A stretch of 57,726 nucleotides of DNA from Acidimicrobiia bacterium (lineage in GTDB: Bacteria; Actinomycetota; Acidimicrobiia; IMCC26256; JAMXLJ01), in NCBI GenBank assembly GCA_035651955.1, contig DASRES010000088.1, forward strand, positions 1 to 57,726, in the 5' to 3' direction. The position numbers and the translations under genes are program-made. The notes beneath the pieces are model-generated. The model was not told the origin of the DNA and did not search any database. It saw only the letters and a list, made by a program, of their open reading frames with translations. Numbering within the stretch: the first letter of the stretch is position 1; the number at the start of each line of letters is the position of its first letter. This document shows, piece by piece, positions 38,384 through 46,705 of this stretch.

Positions 38384-40063
38384 CTATTCCTCCGTTTCGC
38401 CGAGGATCTCGTCGAGGCGGACGATCTCGGAGGTGGTGACAACACCGACGAGCCGACCGCCGTCGAGGACGGCGAGCCGGTCGACGTCGGCCTCCTCCAT
38501 CACGCGCATCGCCTGGCGCAGGTCCCAGTCCGCGTGCGCGATCGGCGCGTCGTCGCGCATGACGTCACCGGCGCTCGTCGCCGCGCGCTCGTCGCGTGGG
38601 ATCGCGACGACGTCGTCGAGACGCACCATGCCGAGATACGACCCGTCGTCGCCGAGCACCGGGATCGTCTTGGCCCGTGCTCGCAGGAAGTGATGGTCGA
38701 CGAGCTCGTCGAGCGTCATGTCCGGATGGCAGACGTCGGGGTCGGGGACGAGCGCGGCCGTGACGGGGAGGTCGAAGCGCCGCTCGAGCAGGCTCGGACG
38801 TCGTGAACGCTGGTACGGCGTGATCGACGACCGTCCCATCGCGAGCTGGGAGATCGCGGTCGCGACGAGCGCGGGGACGACGAAGCCGGGCCGTCCCGTC
38901 GACTCGGCGACGAACACGACGCCCGTGATCGGCGTGCGGTAGCCCGCGCCCAGGAACGCGGACGCGCCGATCACCGAGAACAGCGAGGTCGACGAGCCGA
39001 CCGCAGACGTCACGACCCGCCCGAGCAGCCATCCCTGCACGACGAGCGGGATGAACGTCCCACCGGCACCGCCTCCCGCGATGGTGCACGCGGTCGCGAT
39101 CGCGTGCAGCACGAACAGCAGCAGCACGAGATGGAAGGCGCGGTCGCCGAGCGACCACGCGATCGCGCGGTACCCGGGCCCGATCGTGACGGGCGAGCCG
39201 TCGTAGAGCAGGAACCCGAGCGCCGCCGTGGCCGCGAGGCCGCCACCGCCGACGACGAGTCGCAGCGGCACGGGCGCCGTCGCGGACCAGTCCTTCGCGA
39301 CGCGCAGCAACCACACGAACGCGCGTGCCCCGAGCCCGCACAGCACGCCCATGCCGACCGCGCCGAGCAGGTCGACGGCGTCGAAGCGCGGCTGACCCGA
39401 GATGGCGAACAGCGGTGCGGTCCCGTGCAGCGCGATGAACGTGAGGTACGACGCGGCCGACGACACGAGCGCGGGAAGGATCGCGTGCGCCGCGGTGTCC
39501 TCCTGGAACGGGACCTCGATCCCGAACAGCGCGCCCGTTGCCGGGGCCTTGAAGATGGCGGCGACCCCGGCCGACGCGCCCGCGACGAGCAGCAGCTTGG
39601 AGTCGTCGCGCGAGAAGAAGCGGCTGAACCGGCGTTGCAGGAACGAGCCCGTCGCGGCGCCGATGTAGATCGACGGGCCCTCGAAGCCCATCGCACCGCC
39701 CGATCCCAACGTCGCGATCGACGCGAGCACCTTCGCCGGGAACTCGCGCAGGTTCATTCGCAGGTGCCGGTCGTGGTACACGTGCAGGTACTCGTCGGAC
39801 GTCGACGGCGACGCGCGCGGCCCGAGGTACTGCAACGCCGCCGTCGCGCACACGAGCCCCACTGCCGGAGCGACCGCGAGCGCGACGTGGGGCAGCTGCT
39901 CGACGTGCGCGAGCAGGACCTGCGAGGTGATCCAGTCGAACCCCGCGACGAGCAGCCCGGTGACGAATCCCGTCAGGGCCGACAGGACCAGGACACGGTG
40001 CCACCGGTGCTGCAACTGGCGGAGCTGCGCGAGGCTGGGGAGGCGGTGCCGGCGGAACTCCAC
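38384..40063 (-). CDS. CLC family chloride channel/antiporter with CBS domains
   Basis: 559 residues. About ten transmembrane helices are followed by two CBS motifs (about 425-555: VCHPDMTLDELVDHHFLRAR, TSAGDVMRDDAPIAHADWDL). The selectivity-filter loops are LGSGGAMGFEGPSIYIGAAT, whose GFEGP carries the gating Glu, and AGGGAGGTFIPLVVQGWLLG. The GSGIP loop is altered to GSGGAM, so ion selectivity may differ from chloride. The start (GTG at 40063, VEFRRHRLPSL) is uncertain; the frame runs to 40111. It is divergent from the esterase-thioredoxin gene. Confidence 0.9.
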   Translation of the reverse strand: MEFRRHRLPSLAQLRQLQHRWHRVLVLSALTGFVTGLLVAGFDWITSQVLLAHVEQLPHVALAVAPAVGLVCATAALQYLGPRASPSTSDEYLHVYHDRHLRMNLREFPAKVLASIATLGSGGAMGFEGPSIYIGAATGSFLQRRFSRFFSRDDSKLLLVAGASAGVAAIFKAPATGALFGIEVPFQEDTAAHAILPALVSSAASYLTFIALHGTAPLFAISGQPRFDAVDLLGAVGMGVLCGLGARAFVWLLRVAKDWSATAPVPLRLVVGGGGLAATAALGFLLYDGSPVTIGPGYRAIAWSLGDRAFHLVLLLFVLHAIATACTIAGGGAGGTFIPLVVQGWLLGRVVTSAVGSSTSLFSVIGASAFLGAGYRTPITGVVFVAESTGRPGFVVPALVATAISQLAMGRSSITPYQRSRRPSLLERRFDLPVTAALVPDPDVCHPDMTLDELVDHHFLRARAKTIPVLGDDGSYLGMVRLDDVVAIPRDERAATSAGDVMRDDAPIAHADWDLRQAMRVMEEADVDRLAVLDGGRLVGVVTTSEIVRLDEILGETEE

Positions 40064-40122
40064 GACCGCGGAGCCTAAGGCGAGCCCGCCGAGGCGACCG
40101 TGACCATCCACCGGGAGGACAC

Positions 40123-41130
40123 ATGGCGTTGGTGACGAACGTGGTGCGCGGCCCGAACGCGGAGCGGCTGCTGCTCCTCGTGCACGGGTTCGGCGCGGAC
40201 GAGCGCGACCTCGCCGGGCTCCTGCCGTACCTCGATCCCGACGGCCACTTCGTCACCGTCCTGCCACGCGGGCCCATCGCCGCGCCGCCCGGGTTCGCCT
40301 GGTACGACATCGCGGGCGTCACCGGTGACGCGCGAGCATCGGACGTCACGTTCCTCGCGAACCTCGACGCGCTCGACGACCTGCTCGAGGACGCGTGCAC
40401 GGAGCACGGCCTCGCACGCGCGGACGCCGTCGTCGGCGGGTTCTCGCAGGGCGGCGCGATGGCTGTCGCGCTGGGCCTGCGCCGCAGCGCGCGCGTGCAT
40501 CCCGCCGCGGTCCTCGCCATGAGCACCTACCTCCCCGAGAACGAGGGTGTCGACTACGACTGGGACGGCGCGCAGCACACGCCCTTCCTCGTGCAGCACG
40601 GCACCGAGGACCCGCTCATCCCCGTCGCGCGTGGTCGCGCGCTGGCCCGCACCCTGGAGGAGCACGGCGTGCCCGTCGTCTACGGCGAGTACCCGATGGA
40701 GCACCAGGTCGCGCTCGAGAGCGTGCGACAGGGCGCGCAGTGGCTGGCCGAGGTCCGCTCCGGAAAGGAGCCGTCCGAGCCCGTGCCCGCCGACCCGCCC
40801 GAGGGTCCGGTCCGCGCGGTCGACACCGCGTCGTTCCCGACCGAGGTGCTGTCGAGCGACCTCCCCGTGATCGTCGACTTCTGGGCGCCGTGGTGCGGAC
40901 CGTGCAAGCAGGTCGGGCCGATCGTGGAGCAGATCGCGCTGATGCGCGAGGGGTCCTACAAGGTCGTGAAGGTCAACATCGACGAGAACCCGCGTCTCGC
41001 GCAGGAGTACGGCGTGCAGAGCATCCCGCTCATCGCGCTGTTCCGGAACGGGCGGATGGAGCGCGCGTCGCTCGGTGCGAAGCCGAGGCCCCAGCTCGAG
41101 GCCGACCTCGGCATGCTCGTCATCCCTTGA
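40123..41130 (+). CDS. Esterase-thioredoxin fusion protein
   Basis: 335 residues. Residues 1-212 are a phospholipase/carboxylesterase (Abhydrolase_2) domain: RLLLLVHGFGADERDLAGLL, Ser108 in VVGGFSQGGAMAVAL, Asp163 in GTEDPLIPVARG and His194 in PMEHQVAL complete the triad. A Pro/Glu linker (213-228) joins it to a complete thioredoxin domain (229-335) with IVDFWAPWCGPCKQ (Cys258 and Cys261) and cis-Pro302 in QSIPLIALF. The hydrolase of this family acts on small esters or acyl-thioesters. Joining it to a redox domain in one chain is unusual. The ATG follows GGGAGGACAC. The 3' end overlaps selD by 11 bp. Confidence 0.9.
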   Translation: MALVTNVVRGPNAERLLLLVHGFGADERDLAGLLPYLDPDGHFVTVLPRGPIAAPPGFAWYDIAGVTGDARASDVTFLANLDALDDLLEDACTEHGLARADAVVGGFSQGGAMAVALGLRRSARVHPAAVLAMSTYLPENEGVDYDWDGAQHTPFLVQHGTEDPLIPVARGRALARTLEEHGVPVVYGEYPMEHQVALESVRQGAQWLAEVRSGKEPSEPVPADPPEGPVRAVDTASFPTEVLSSDLPVIVDFWAPWCGPCKQVGPIVEQIALMREGSYKVVKVNIDENPRLAQEYGVQSIPLIALFRNGRMERASLGAKPRPQLEADLGMLVIP

Positions 41131-42187
41131 TCGTCACGCGCCCCGGCGAACCTTCGACCACACGTCCGACGACCGCATGAGCGAGCGCACCACGCGTGCG
41201 CAGCTGCGTCACGAGCTCGTCCGCCGCGCCCGCGTCGACGGCGACGAGCAGCCCGCCCGACGTCTGCGCGTCCGCGAGCAGCAGCTGCTCCTGCTCGGGG
41301 AGCCCGTTCCACTCGACGTCGGGCGTCACGAACGCATGGTTGCGGCGTGTGCCGCCCGCGATCATCCCGGCCGCGACCAGATCGCGTACGCCGTCGATGA
41401 CCGGCACGCGCGGCACATCGATCTCCGCGGCGACGCTCGACGCGACGAGCATCTCGCGCAGATGACCGAGGAGACCGAACCCCGTGACGTCGGTGACGGC
41501 GTGGACGGCGTCGCCGACCGCGAGCACGGCGTCGCGCGCCGCCGCGTTCAGCGTCGTCATGACGCGCACCGCCTCGGCGATCAGCTCGGACGACGCGACG
41601 TCACGCTTCACGGCGGTGGAGATCACACCGAGGCCGACCGGCTTCGTGAGCACAAGCGCGTCGCCCGCACACGCGCCCGCGTTCGTCAGCACACGCTCCG
41701 GGTGCACCGTCCCGACGACGGCCAGGCCGAACTTCGGTTCGGGGTCGTCGATCGAGTGGCCGCCCGCGACGATCGCGCCCGCGTCTCGGACGACGTCACC
41801 ACCGCCGTCGAGGACGCGCGCGAGCACGTCGAACGGGATGCCTTCGCGCGGCCACGCGACGAGGTTCAGCGCGAGCAACGGCGTGCCGCCCATCGCGTAC
41901 ACGTCCGACAGCGCGTTCGTGGCCGCGATGCGTCCCCAGTCGTACGCGTCGTCGACGATGGGTGTGAAGAAGTCGGTGGTGAGGACGATCGCGAGGTCGT
42001 CGCGCACTCGGTACACCGCGGCGTCGTCCGACGTGTCCAGGCCGACCAGCAGGTCGGGGTCCTGCGCGCCGCCGATCCCGTGCACGAGACCGAGGACGGT
42101 GCGCAGGTCGGACGGTGAGAGCTTGCACGCGCAGCCCGCGCCGTGCGAGAAGCGCGTCAGGCGAACGTCCGTCTCGCGTGTCGTCAC
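41120..42187 (-). CDS. selD: Selenide, water dikinase SelD
   Basis: 355 residues, usual length. FSHGAGCACKLSPSDLRTVL contains the catalytic Cys19/Lys22 region (Cys rather than selenocysteine). LTTDFFTPIVDDAYDWGRIA and ATNALSDVYAMGGTPLLALN bind ATP and metals; TDVTGFGLLGHLREM is the second conserved block; FVTPDVEWNGL and LLLADAQTSGGLL close the domain. It makes selenophosphate from selenide and ATP for selenocysteine or selenouridine. No selA, selB, tRNA-Sec or mnmH gene is in the window. The stop overlaps the convergent fusion gene. Confidence 0.95.
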   Translation of the reverse strand: MTTRETDVRLTRFSHGAGCACKLSPSDLRTVLGLVHGIGGAQDPDLLVGLDTSDDAAVYRVRDDLAIVLTTDFFTPIVDDAYDWGRIAATNALSDVYAMGGTPLLALNLVAWPREGIPFDVLARVLDGGGDVVRDAGAIVAGGHSIDDPEPKFGLAVVGTVHPERVLTNAGACAGDALVLTKPVGLGVISTAVKRDVASSELIAEAVRVMTTLNAAARDAVLAVGDAVHAVTDVTGFGLLGHLREMLVASSVAAEIDVPRVPVIDGVRDLVAAGMIAGGTRRNHAFVTPDVEWNGLPEQEQLLLADAQTSGGLLVAVDAGAADELVTQLRTRGALAHAVVGRVVEGSPGRVTIKG

Positions 42188-42230
42188 CCGGCGATCGTAC
42201 GGCGAACCGGGCGCGCGACCCGATCAGCGT

Positions 42231-43319
42231 CTAGCCGGGACGGGCTGCGAGCGGCAGGACGCTCCCCATCGGCGCGACCTTCACGAAGTCGCCGGTGTGC
42301 GGCGCGGTCACGACCATGCCGTTGCCGATGTAGATCTCGACGTGCTGGCTCCCGCCGGCCCCGCGGAACAAGAGGTCGCCGGGCTGGATCGCGCTGAGCG
42401 GCACGTGCGGGAACATCTCGTACTGCGCGCCCGAGTAGTGCGGCATCGACACGCCCGCCGCGGCCCACGCGGCCATCGTGAGGCCCGAGCAGTCGTAGGT
42501 GGCGGGGCCGGACGTGTCGTACACGTACGGCTTGCCGACCTGCGCGAGCGCGAAGTTCACCGCGATCATCGCCCGCGGTGAGGTCGGCGGGATCGACCCG
42601 ACCGACACCGACACGCCCGCGGAGCTCCCCGTCCCGCCGCCGTCACCGCGCGTCTGTTGCGCCGCGGCCTGGCGCTGCGCTGCGGCGGCGGCCGCCGCGG
42701 CCTGGCGCTTGTACTGCGCGACGAGCGTGTTGATGTCGTTGTTCGTCTGCTTGAGGAGCGCTTCCTGCTTCGCGTTCGCGGACTCGAGCTGCGTCTTCGC
42801 GCTCGACAGGCGGTCCTTCTGGCTCTGCGCGTTCGCGCGGTCACGGTTGAGCTGGTCGCGCTGGCTCTTCAATTGGTCCTTCGACGCGCTCAGCCGATCC
42901 ATCAGCTCGTTGTCGCGGCTCGTCGCGGCCGCCGCGTACTTCGAGCGCGCGGCGAGGTCGTTGATGTTCTGGACGTCGATCGCGGCGAGGGGGTTGTCGT
43001 TGCCCGCGCTCATGTAGATCTCGGCGGCGCGGATGTCGACCTCGTGACGCACCTGGTCGAACTGCGCCTGCGCGACCTGGAGCCGGGACTGGGAGTCCGC
43101 GATCTGCTTGTCGATCTGCTGCAGCTTGTAGACGGCGCCGTCGTATTCCTGTGACAACGCGTCGATCTTGTCGCCGTTCGCGTTGATCTGGGCCTGGATC
43201 TGCGCGGCTTGCGCGCGCTTGTCGTCGATCGGCGAGCCGCTCGCCGCGAGCGGTGCGACGGCGAGAGCAGCCACCAGGATCCCGACGACCACGACGATCC
43301 GAGCAACCCGGAGGTTCAT
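42231..43319 (-). CDS. NlpC/P60 peptidoglycan endopeptidase with coiled-coil domain (RipA/RipC-like)
   Basis: 362 residues. Signal peptide (VVVVGILVAALAVAPLAASG), then two long coiled-coil segments (about 30-225) rich in Gln/Asp/Lys and Ala (AQIQAQINANGDKIDALSQE, LKSQRDQLNRDRANAQSQKD), a Gly/Ser linker and the catalytic domain (about 250-362): ATYDCSGLTMAAWAAAG with the nucleophile Cys, GGSQHVEIYIGNGMVVTAPH with the catalytic His and the third His. It should cut D-Glu-meso-DAP bonds during cell separation, with the coil mediating autoinhibition or FtsX-type activation. ATG at 43319 follows AAAGGGAG. Confidence 0.93.
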   Translation of the reverse strand: MNLRVARIVVVVGILVAALAVAPLAASGSPIDDKRAQAAQIQAQINANGDKIDALSQEYDGAVYKLQQIDKQIADSQSRLQVAQAQFDQVRHEVDIRAAEIYMSAGNDNPLAAIDVQNINDLAARSKYAAAATSRDNELMDRLSASKDQLKSQRDQLNRDRANAQSQKDRLSSAKTQLESANAKQEALLKQTNNDINTLVAQYKRQAAAAAAAAQRQAAAQQTRGDGGGTGSSAGVSVSVGSIPPTSPRAMIAVNFALAQVGKPYVYDTSGPATYDCSGLTMAAWAAAGVSMPHYSGAQYEMFPHVPLSAIQPGDLLFRGAGGSQHVEIYIGNGMVVTAPHTGDFVKVAPMGSVLPLAARPG

Positions 43320-43712
43320 GGGGACTCCCTTTGGCACGAGCCTCTGCTTGTCCTTGCGAACGCCGCGTTTCGTCGTTGAAACGGGGTCACACTAACAACG
43401 AGCCCGCGAGCAAACGCGGAATGCGGCTCACGGGCGACGGCGAACGCTAGACAGCTACATCGGCAGCGCGCCAGCCCGGCTGTACCACTGATCGCGCGCA
43501 ACAGGATCCGCGCGCGAACGCGACACTCGGCGCGAATCAGCCGCTTCCACCCCGTGCAAGACCGCGGTGACCTGCACGTTCGCGGAGATCGCCGGCGACC
43601 ACGACGCGTGTGACACGCGGCGCACACGACGAACCGCGGGCCTCGCAAACGTCGGGAAAAACTCTGGCGGTGGAGGCGATACGTCCGATCCGCGTGGTCT
43701 CGCGGCGTCGCG
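43320..43712. other. Intergenic region upstream of the NlpC/P60 gene (393 bp)
   Basis: No gene is supported. It is a long leader/promoter region for the minus-strand hydrolase. I looked for the c-di-AMP (ydaO) riboswitch that often precedes such genes in Actinobacteria but could not find its GGGGTGAATC-type core. A 15-bp odd palindrome, CGCGTGTGACACGCG (43605-43619), lies near the end of the marR gene and could be a terminator or operator. Confidence 0.5.
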
Positions 43713-44171
43713 TTACCCGTTCGCCACGACGCGACCTTGCCGTCGCGCGTTCGGTTCGTCACGCGCTTCGAGACCCGACCAGATCGGCCGCAGACGCTCA
43801 CCGAGCCGGTCGAGCTCTTCGAGCATCACCGCGCTCAGCTGCCGGATCTTCCGCGCTCCCGTCGCGGTCAGACGGAGACGTACGACGCGATGGTCGTCGG
43901 GATCGTGGATGCGACGCACGAGCCCCGCGCTCTCGGCTCGGTCGACGAGACCGACCGCAGAGTGGTGACGCAACAGGAGCTCGTTCGCGACGTCGCCGAT
44001 CGTCGGTCCGCGCGGATCACGGTGACCGCGTATCGCGAGCATCAGCTGGTGCTGCGCGGGTGAGAGCCCGACGCGCTCGGCCTGCTCGCCGCTCCACTTG
44101 AGGAACCGTCGCAGACCCGTCCGGAACTCCAGCAGTCGTTCGTAGTCGGCGTCGGTGAGCTCGGGCGGCAT
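43713..44171 (-). CDS. MarR family transcriptional regulator
   Basis: 152 residues. LTDADYERLLEFRTGLRRFL and GLSPAQHQLMLAIRGHRDPR lead into the winged helix TIGDVANELLLRHHSAVGLV, DRAESAGLVRRIHDPDDHRV with a typical MarR wing, then C-terminal dimerisation helices (QLSAVMLEELDRLGERLRPI). It lies directly downstream of the CLC gene on the same strand. A 13-bp dyad stands 23 bp before its ATG and a related one lies upstream of the CLC gene, so autoregulation and control of the transporter are likely. Confidence 0.88.
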   Translation of the reverse strand: MPPELTDADYERLLEFRTGLRRFLKWSGEQAERVGLSPAQHQLMLAIRGHRDPRGPTIGDVANELLLRHHSAVGLVDRAESAGLVRRIHDPDDHRVVRLRLTATGARKIRQLSAVMLEELDRLGERLRPIWSGLEARDEPNARRQGRVVANG

Positions 44172-44194
44172 GTCAGCAGGATAACCCAACGAGC

Positions 44195-44207
44195 ATCGTA
44201 ATACGAT
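44195..44207. promoter_or_regulatory. Palindromic operator before marR
   Basis: ATCGTA-A-TACGAT is a perfect dyad of six-base arms around one base, in the 49-bp gap between the CLC stop and the marR start. Surrounding bases are locally AT-rich (CATCGTAATACGATATG), suggesting a promoter overlapping the site. Confidence 0.65.
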
Positions 44208-44220
44208 ATGATCGTGCCGG

Positions 44221-45750
44221 TCAGCGGAGTCTGGTTCCGCGCGCGTCCGAGTGGCCACTCCCGTCCGCGGCCGTGCCGGCGGGCGCTCCCGGCCGGGACG
44301 TGTCGGATCCGTCCGTGTCCGGCCCGTCGGTGTCCGGCCCGTCCGTGTCGGGGCGGTGCTCGTCGGTGCGGACGTTCTCCATGCCCATCTCGTCGGCGGT
44401 GAGCGCGTGGGGCGACCCGAGCTCCTCGCCGTGGATGCCCTCACGGAGCTGCTGGCTCTCGATCAGGTACACGTTCGAGGTGAGGAAGAAGCTCAGCAGC
44501 CCCGAGATGAGCGCGGTCGGGAGCAGCCGCATCCCGACCATCTCGGTGACGACGAGCGTCGAGCCGAGCGGGGTCTTGGTCACGCCCACGTTGATCGCCA
44601 CCATCAGGCACACCGCGAGCACGACGCCGTTCGGGTGACCGGGCAGGAACTCCGAGCCGGCGCGACCCAGGCAGTAGCCGCAGAAGAACATCGGGATGAT
44701 GAAGCCGCCCTTCCAGCCCCCGGCCATGCTCAACGCGGCCGCGACGAGCTTCACGACGACGGCGAGGCCCAGCGTCGCGATCGCGACCTTGTCCAGGAGG
44801 GCGAGATGGGTCAGCTGCAGCTCGGCGAACGTCAGCGCGTACGGGGACGCGAAGGCGAGCGCGCCGAGGGCCACGCCGGTCACGACGGGCTTCGCGAGCG
44901 CGGGGATCGGGCGGAACATCCACCGGGTGAGCACGACGAGGTACGTGAACGCGGCGGCGATGAGCGCACCCGCGATCCCCGCCGCGATGGCCCAGCCGAA
45001 GTCGGCGAGGACGAGGTCGTTCGGGACGTGCAGCACCGAGCCGATGTCCCAGACGGGCCGGAGCCCGAGGGTCGTGAGCGCCGTGTACACGATGTAGCCG
45101 ACGATCGTCCCGGTGAGCGCGGGGAGCAGGACCTCGAAGTAGCGGAGGCTCTTGCGGTGCAGCAGCTCCATCGCGAACACCGACGCGCCGAACGGCGCGG
45201 CGAAGAGCACTGTGAAGCCGGCGGCCATCCCGGTGATCGTGAGGATCCGCGTCTCGTCCTGGGAGATGTGCCAGCGGTGCGACAGCCACGACCCGATCGT
45301 CCCGTTGGTCTGGCTGAGCGGCGCCTCCGGGCCGATGCCGCTGCCGACCGCGATGTTCACGAGCGAGATCGGGATCAGCGACTTCAGCTGCCTGATGTCC
45401 TCGGCCGGCGCGCCGCCGTGCACGTGGATGTTGTCGACCAGGAGCTCGGTGTCACCGGGGTCGCCGATCAGCTTCACGGCCACCGCGGTCAGCAGACCGG
45501 CGCCGACGAGGATGAGCCAGTGGGCCTCGTTGCTCCACGTGATCGTGGTGTTGAACGGCGTCTTCACGAGCTGCGGCAGCGTCGCCGCCCACGGCGCCGG
45601 GAAGAGCAGCTGCGACAGCGCGTTCATCGCGGTCACGTACGCCGCCCCGACGAGCCCGCCGATCAGCCCGGTGAGCGCGGCCATGGGGAGCAGCTTCGTG
45701 CTCGAGAGGAATGCCTCGAAGTGGTACTGCTGGGGAAGGAAGCGCCGCAC
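44221..45750 (-). CDS. CLC family chloride channel/antiporter, second copy
   Basis: 509 residues. At least ten transmembrane helices with VNIAVGSGIGPEAPLSQTNG, where GPEAP holds the gating Glu, and GGWKGGFIIPMFFCGYCLGR for the GxFxP loop. It lacks CBS domains. The C-terminal 75 residues are hydrophilic and contain tandem DTDGP units (PDTDGPDTDGPDTDGSD) encoded by a 15-base DNA repeat at about 44305-44350, a likely replication-slippage product. The sequence differs strongly from the CLC at 38384. An operator-like dyad lies upstream and a MarR gene downstream. Confidence 0.9.
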   Translation of the reverse strand: MRRFLPQQYHFEAFLSSTKLLPMAALTGLIGGLVGAAYVTAMNALSQLLFPAPWAATLPQLVKTPFNTTITWSNEAHWLILVGAGLLTAVAVKLIGDPGDTELLVDNIHVHGGAPAEDIRQLKSLIPISLVNIAVGSGIGPEAPLSQTNGTIGSWLSHRWHISQDETRILTITGMAAGFTVLFAAPFGASVFAMELLHRKSLRYFEVLLPALTGTIVGYIVYTALTTLGLRPVWDIGSVLHVPNDLVLADFGWAIAAGIAGALIAAAFTYLVVLTRWMFRPIPALAKPVVTGVALGALAFASPYALTFAELQLTHLALLDKVAIATLGLAVVVKLVAAALSMAGGWKGGFIIPMFFCGYCLGRAGSEFLPGHPNGVVLAVCLMVAINVGVTKTPLGSTLVVTEMVGMRLLPTALISGLLSFFLTSNVYLIESQQLREGIHGEELGSPHALTADEMGMENVRTDEHRPDTDGPDTDGPDTDGSDTSRPGAPAGTAADGSGHSDARGTRLR

Positions 45751-45757
45751 GCGATAG

Positions 45758-45770
45758 ATCGTAATGCGAG
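45758..45770. promoter_or_regulatory. Imperfect copy of the MarR operator upstream of the CLC gene
   Basis: ATCGTA-A-TGCGAG matches the 44195 dyad in the left arm and centre, with two differences in the right arm. It begins 8 bp before the CLC start codon region, where binding would block initiation. Confidence 0.5.
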
Positions 45771-45804
45771 CTAATCGTGCTCGGCCAAGCTCTTCGATGC
45801 CCGT

Positions 45805-46623
45805 TCAGCCGAGCCCGATCGCCTTCAGCATCGACGGCGGCATGCCGGTGTCGCCGGCGGCGATCATCGCGGCCTTCTCGACGTTGATCGCGTCGCGGTC
45901 GCGCTCGATCCACTCGTCCCACGGGCCCGCGGGGATCGCGTCGACGTCGCCGCGCGCGTCGCAGCACGCGCGCAGGTAGTCCTGCAGCTCGCGCACCTCG
46001 TGCGCGCCGCCGATCGGGCCGTGTCCCGGGACGATCGTCGTCGCGAGCTGGACGACCTCGTCGAGCGTGTCGACCCACCTCGCCGGGTCACCCTGGAACG
46101 CGAGCGGCGTCACCCCGAAGAAGCACAGGTCGCCGGCGAAGCACACGTCGGCGTCGTCCACGAGCACCACGAGATCACCCGCGGTGTGGCCGGACGCGGG
46201 GAGGATCTCGGCACGGGGCGTCAGCGACGTCGGGCGTTCGACGACGTCCGTCACCGGGCGCAGGCCGGTGGCGGCGAGGTCGTCGAACCCCTCGCGGAAC
46301 GCCGGCATGAACGCCTTGTACGCGTCGAGCGGCATCGCCTGCGCGACCAGGTCGCGCGTGAACGCCGATCCGTGGACGCTCGCGTCCGGGAACGCAGTCG
46401 TCCCGCCGACGTGGTCGACGTGCGCGTGCGTCAGGACGACGCGCCGGACGTGCGCCCCGAGCGCGCCGACCGCCTGCGCGAACGGCTCCCACTGCGACCG
46501 CACCATCAACGTGTCGACGACCGTCAGGCCGTCGTCGTCGACGATGACCCCGGCATTGCTCACCCCCGTCTCCCCGCCGGGTTGCAGCCACGCGTACACA
46601 CCGTCCGCGACAGGTTCGAGCAT
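45805..46623 (-). CDS. Metallo-beta-lactamase fold hydrolase
   Basis: 272 residues. The metal motifs are complete: LTHAHVDHVGGTTAF (HxHxDH), PASGHTAGDLVVL (His), CFAGDLCFFGV (Asp) and VPGHGPIG (His). The opening EPVADGVYAWLQPGGETGVS and size fit glyoxalase II-like or lactonase-like MBL enzymes; the substrate is unknown. ATG at 46623 was chosen because MLEPVADGVYAW is the classical family start; the frame runs further upstream. Divergent from the lyase gene at 46706, 82 bp away. Confidence 0.9.
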   Translation of the reverse strand: MLEPVADGVYAWLQPGGETGVSNAGVIVDDDGLTVVDTLMVRSQWEPFAQAVGALGAHVRRVVLTHAHVDHVGGTTAFPDASVHGSAFTRDLVAQAMPLDAYKAFMPAFREGFDDLAATGLRPVTDVVERPTSLTPRAEILPASGHTAGDLVVLVDDADVCFAGDLCFFGVTPLAFQGDPARWVDTLDEVVQLATTIVPGHGPIGGAHEVRELQDYLRACCDARGDVDAIPAGPWDEWIERDRDAINVEKAAMIAAGDTGMPPSMLKAIGLG

Positions 46624-46705
46624 GCCCGGACGGTAGCGCCGGCGGCCGCCACGCGCCCGCGGGCGGGTGGGGTGGCGGGCGAACGGCTCGCGTAGGCTGA
46701 CCTGC

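Noticed and set aside
43320-43712. c-di-AMP (ydaO) riboswitch before the NlpC/P60 gene
   Set aside because: Expected from biology of such hydrolases, but the conserved core could not be found by reading the leader.
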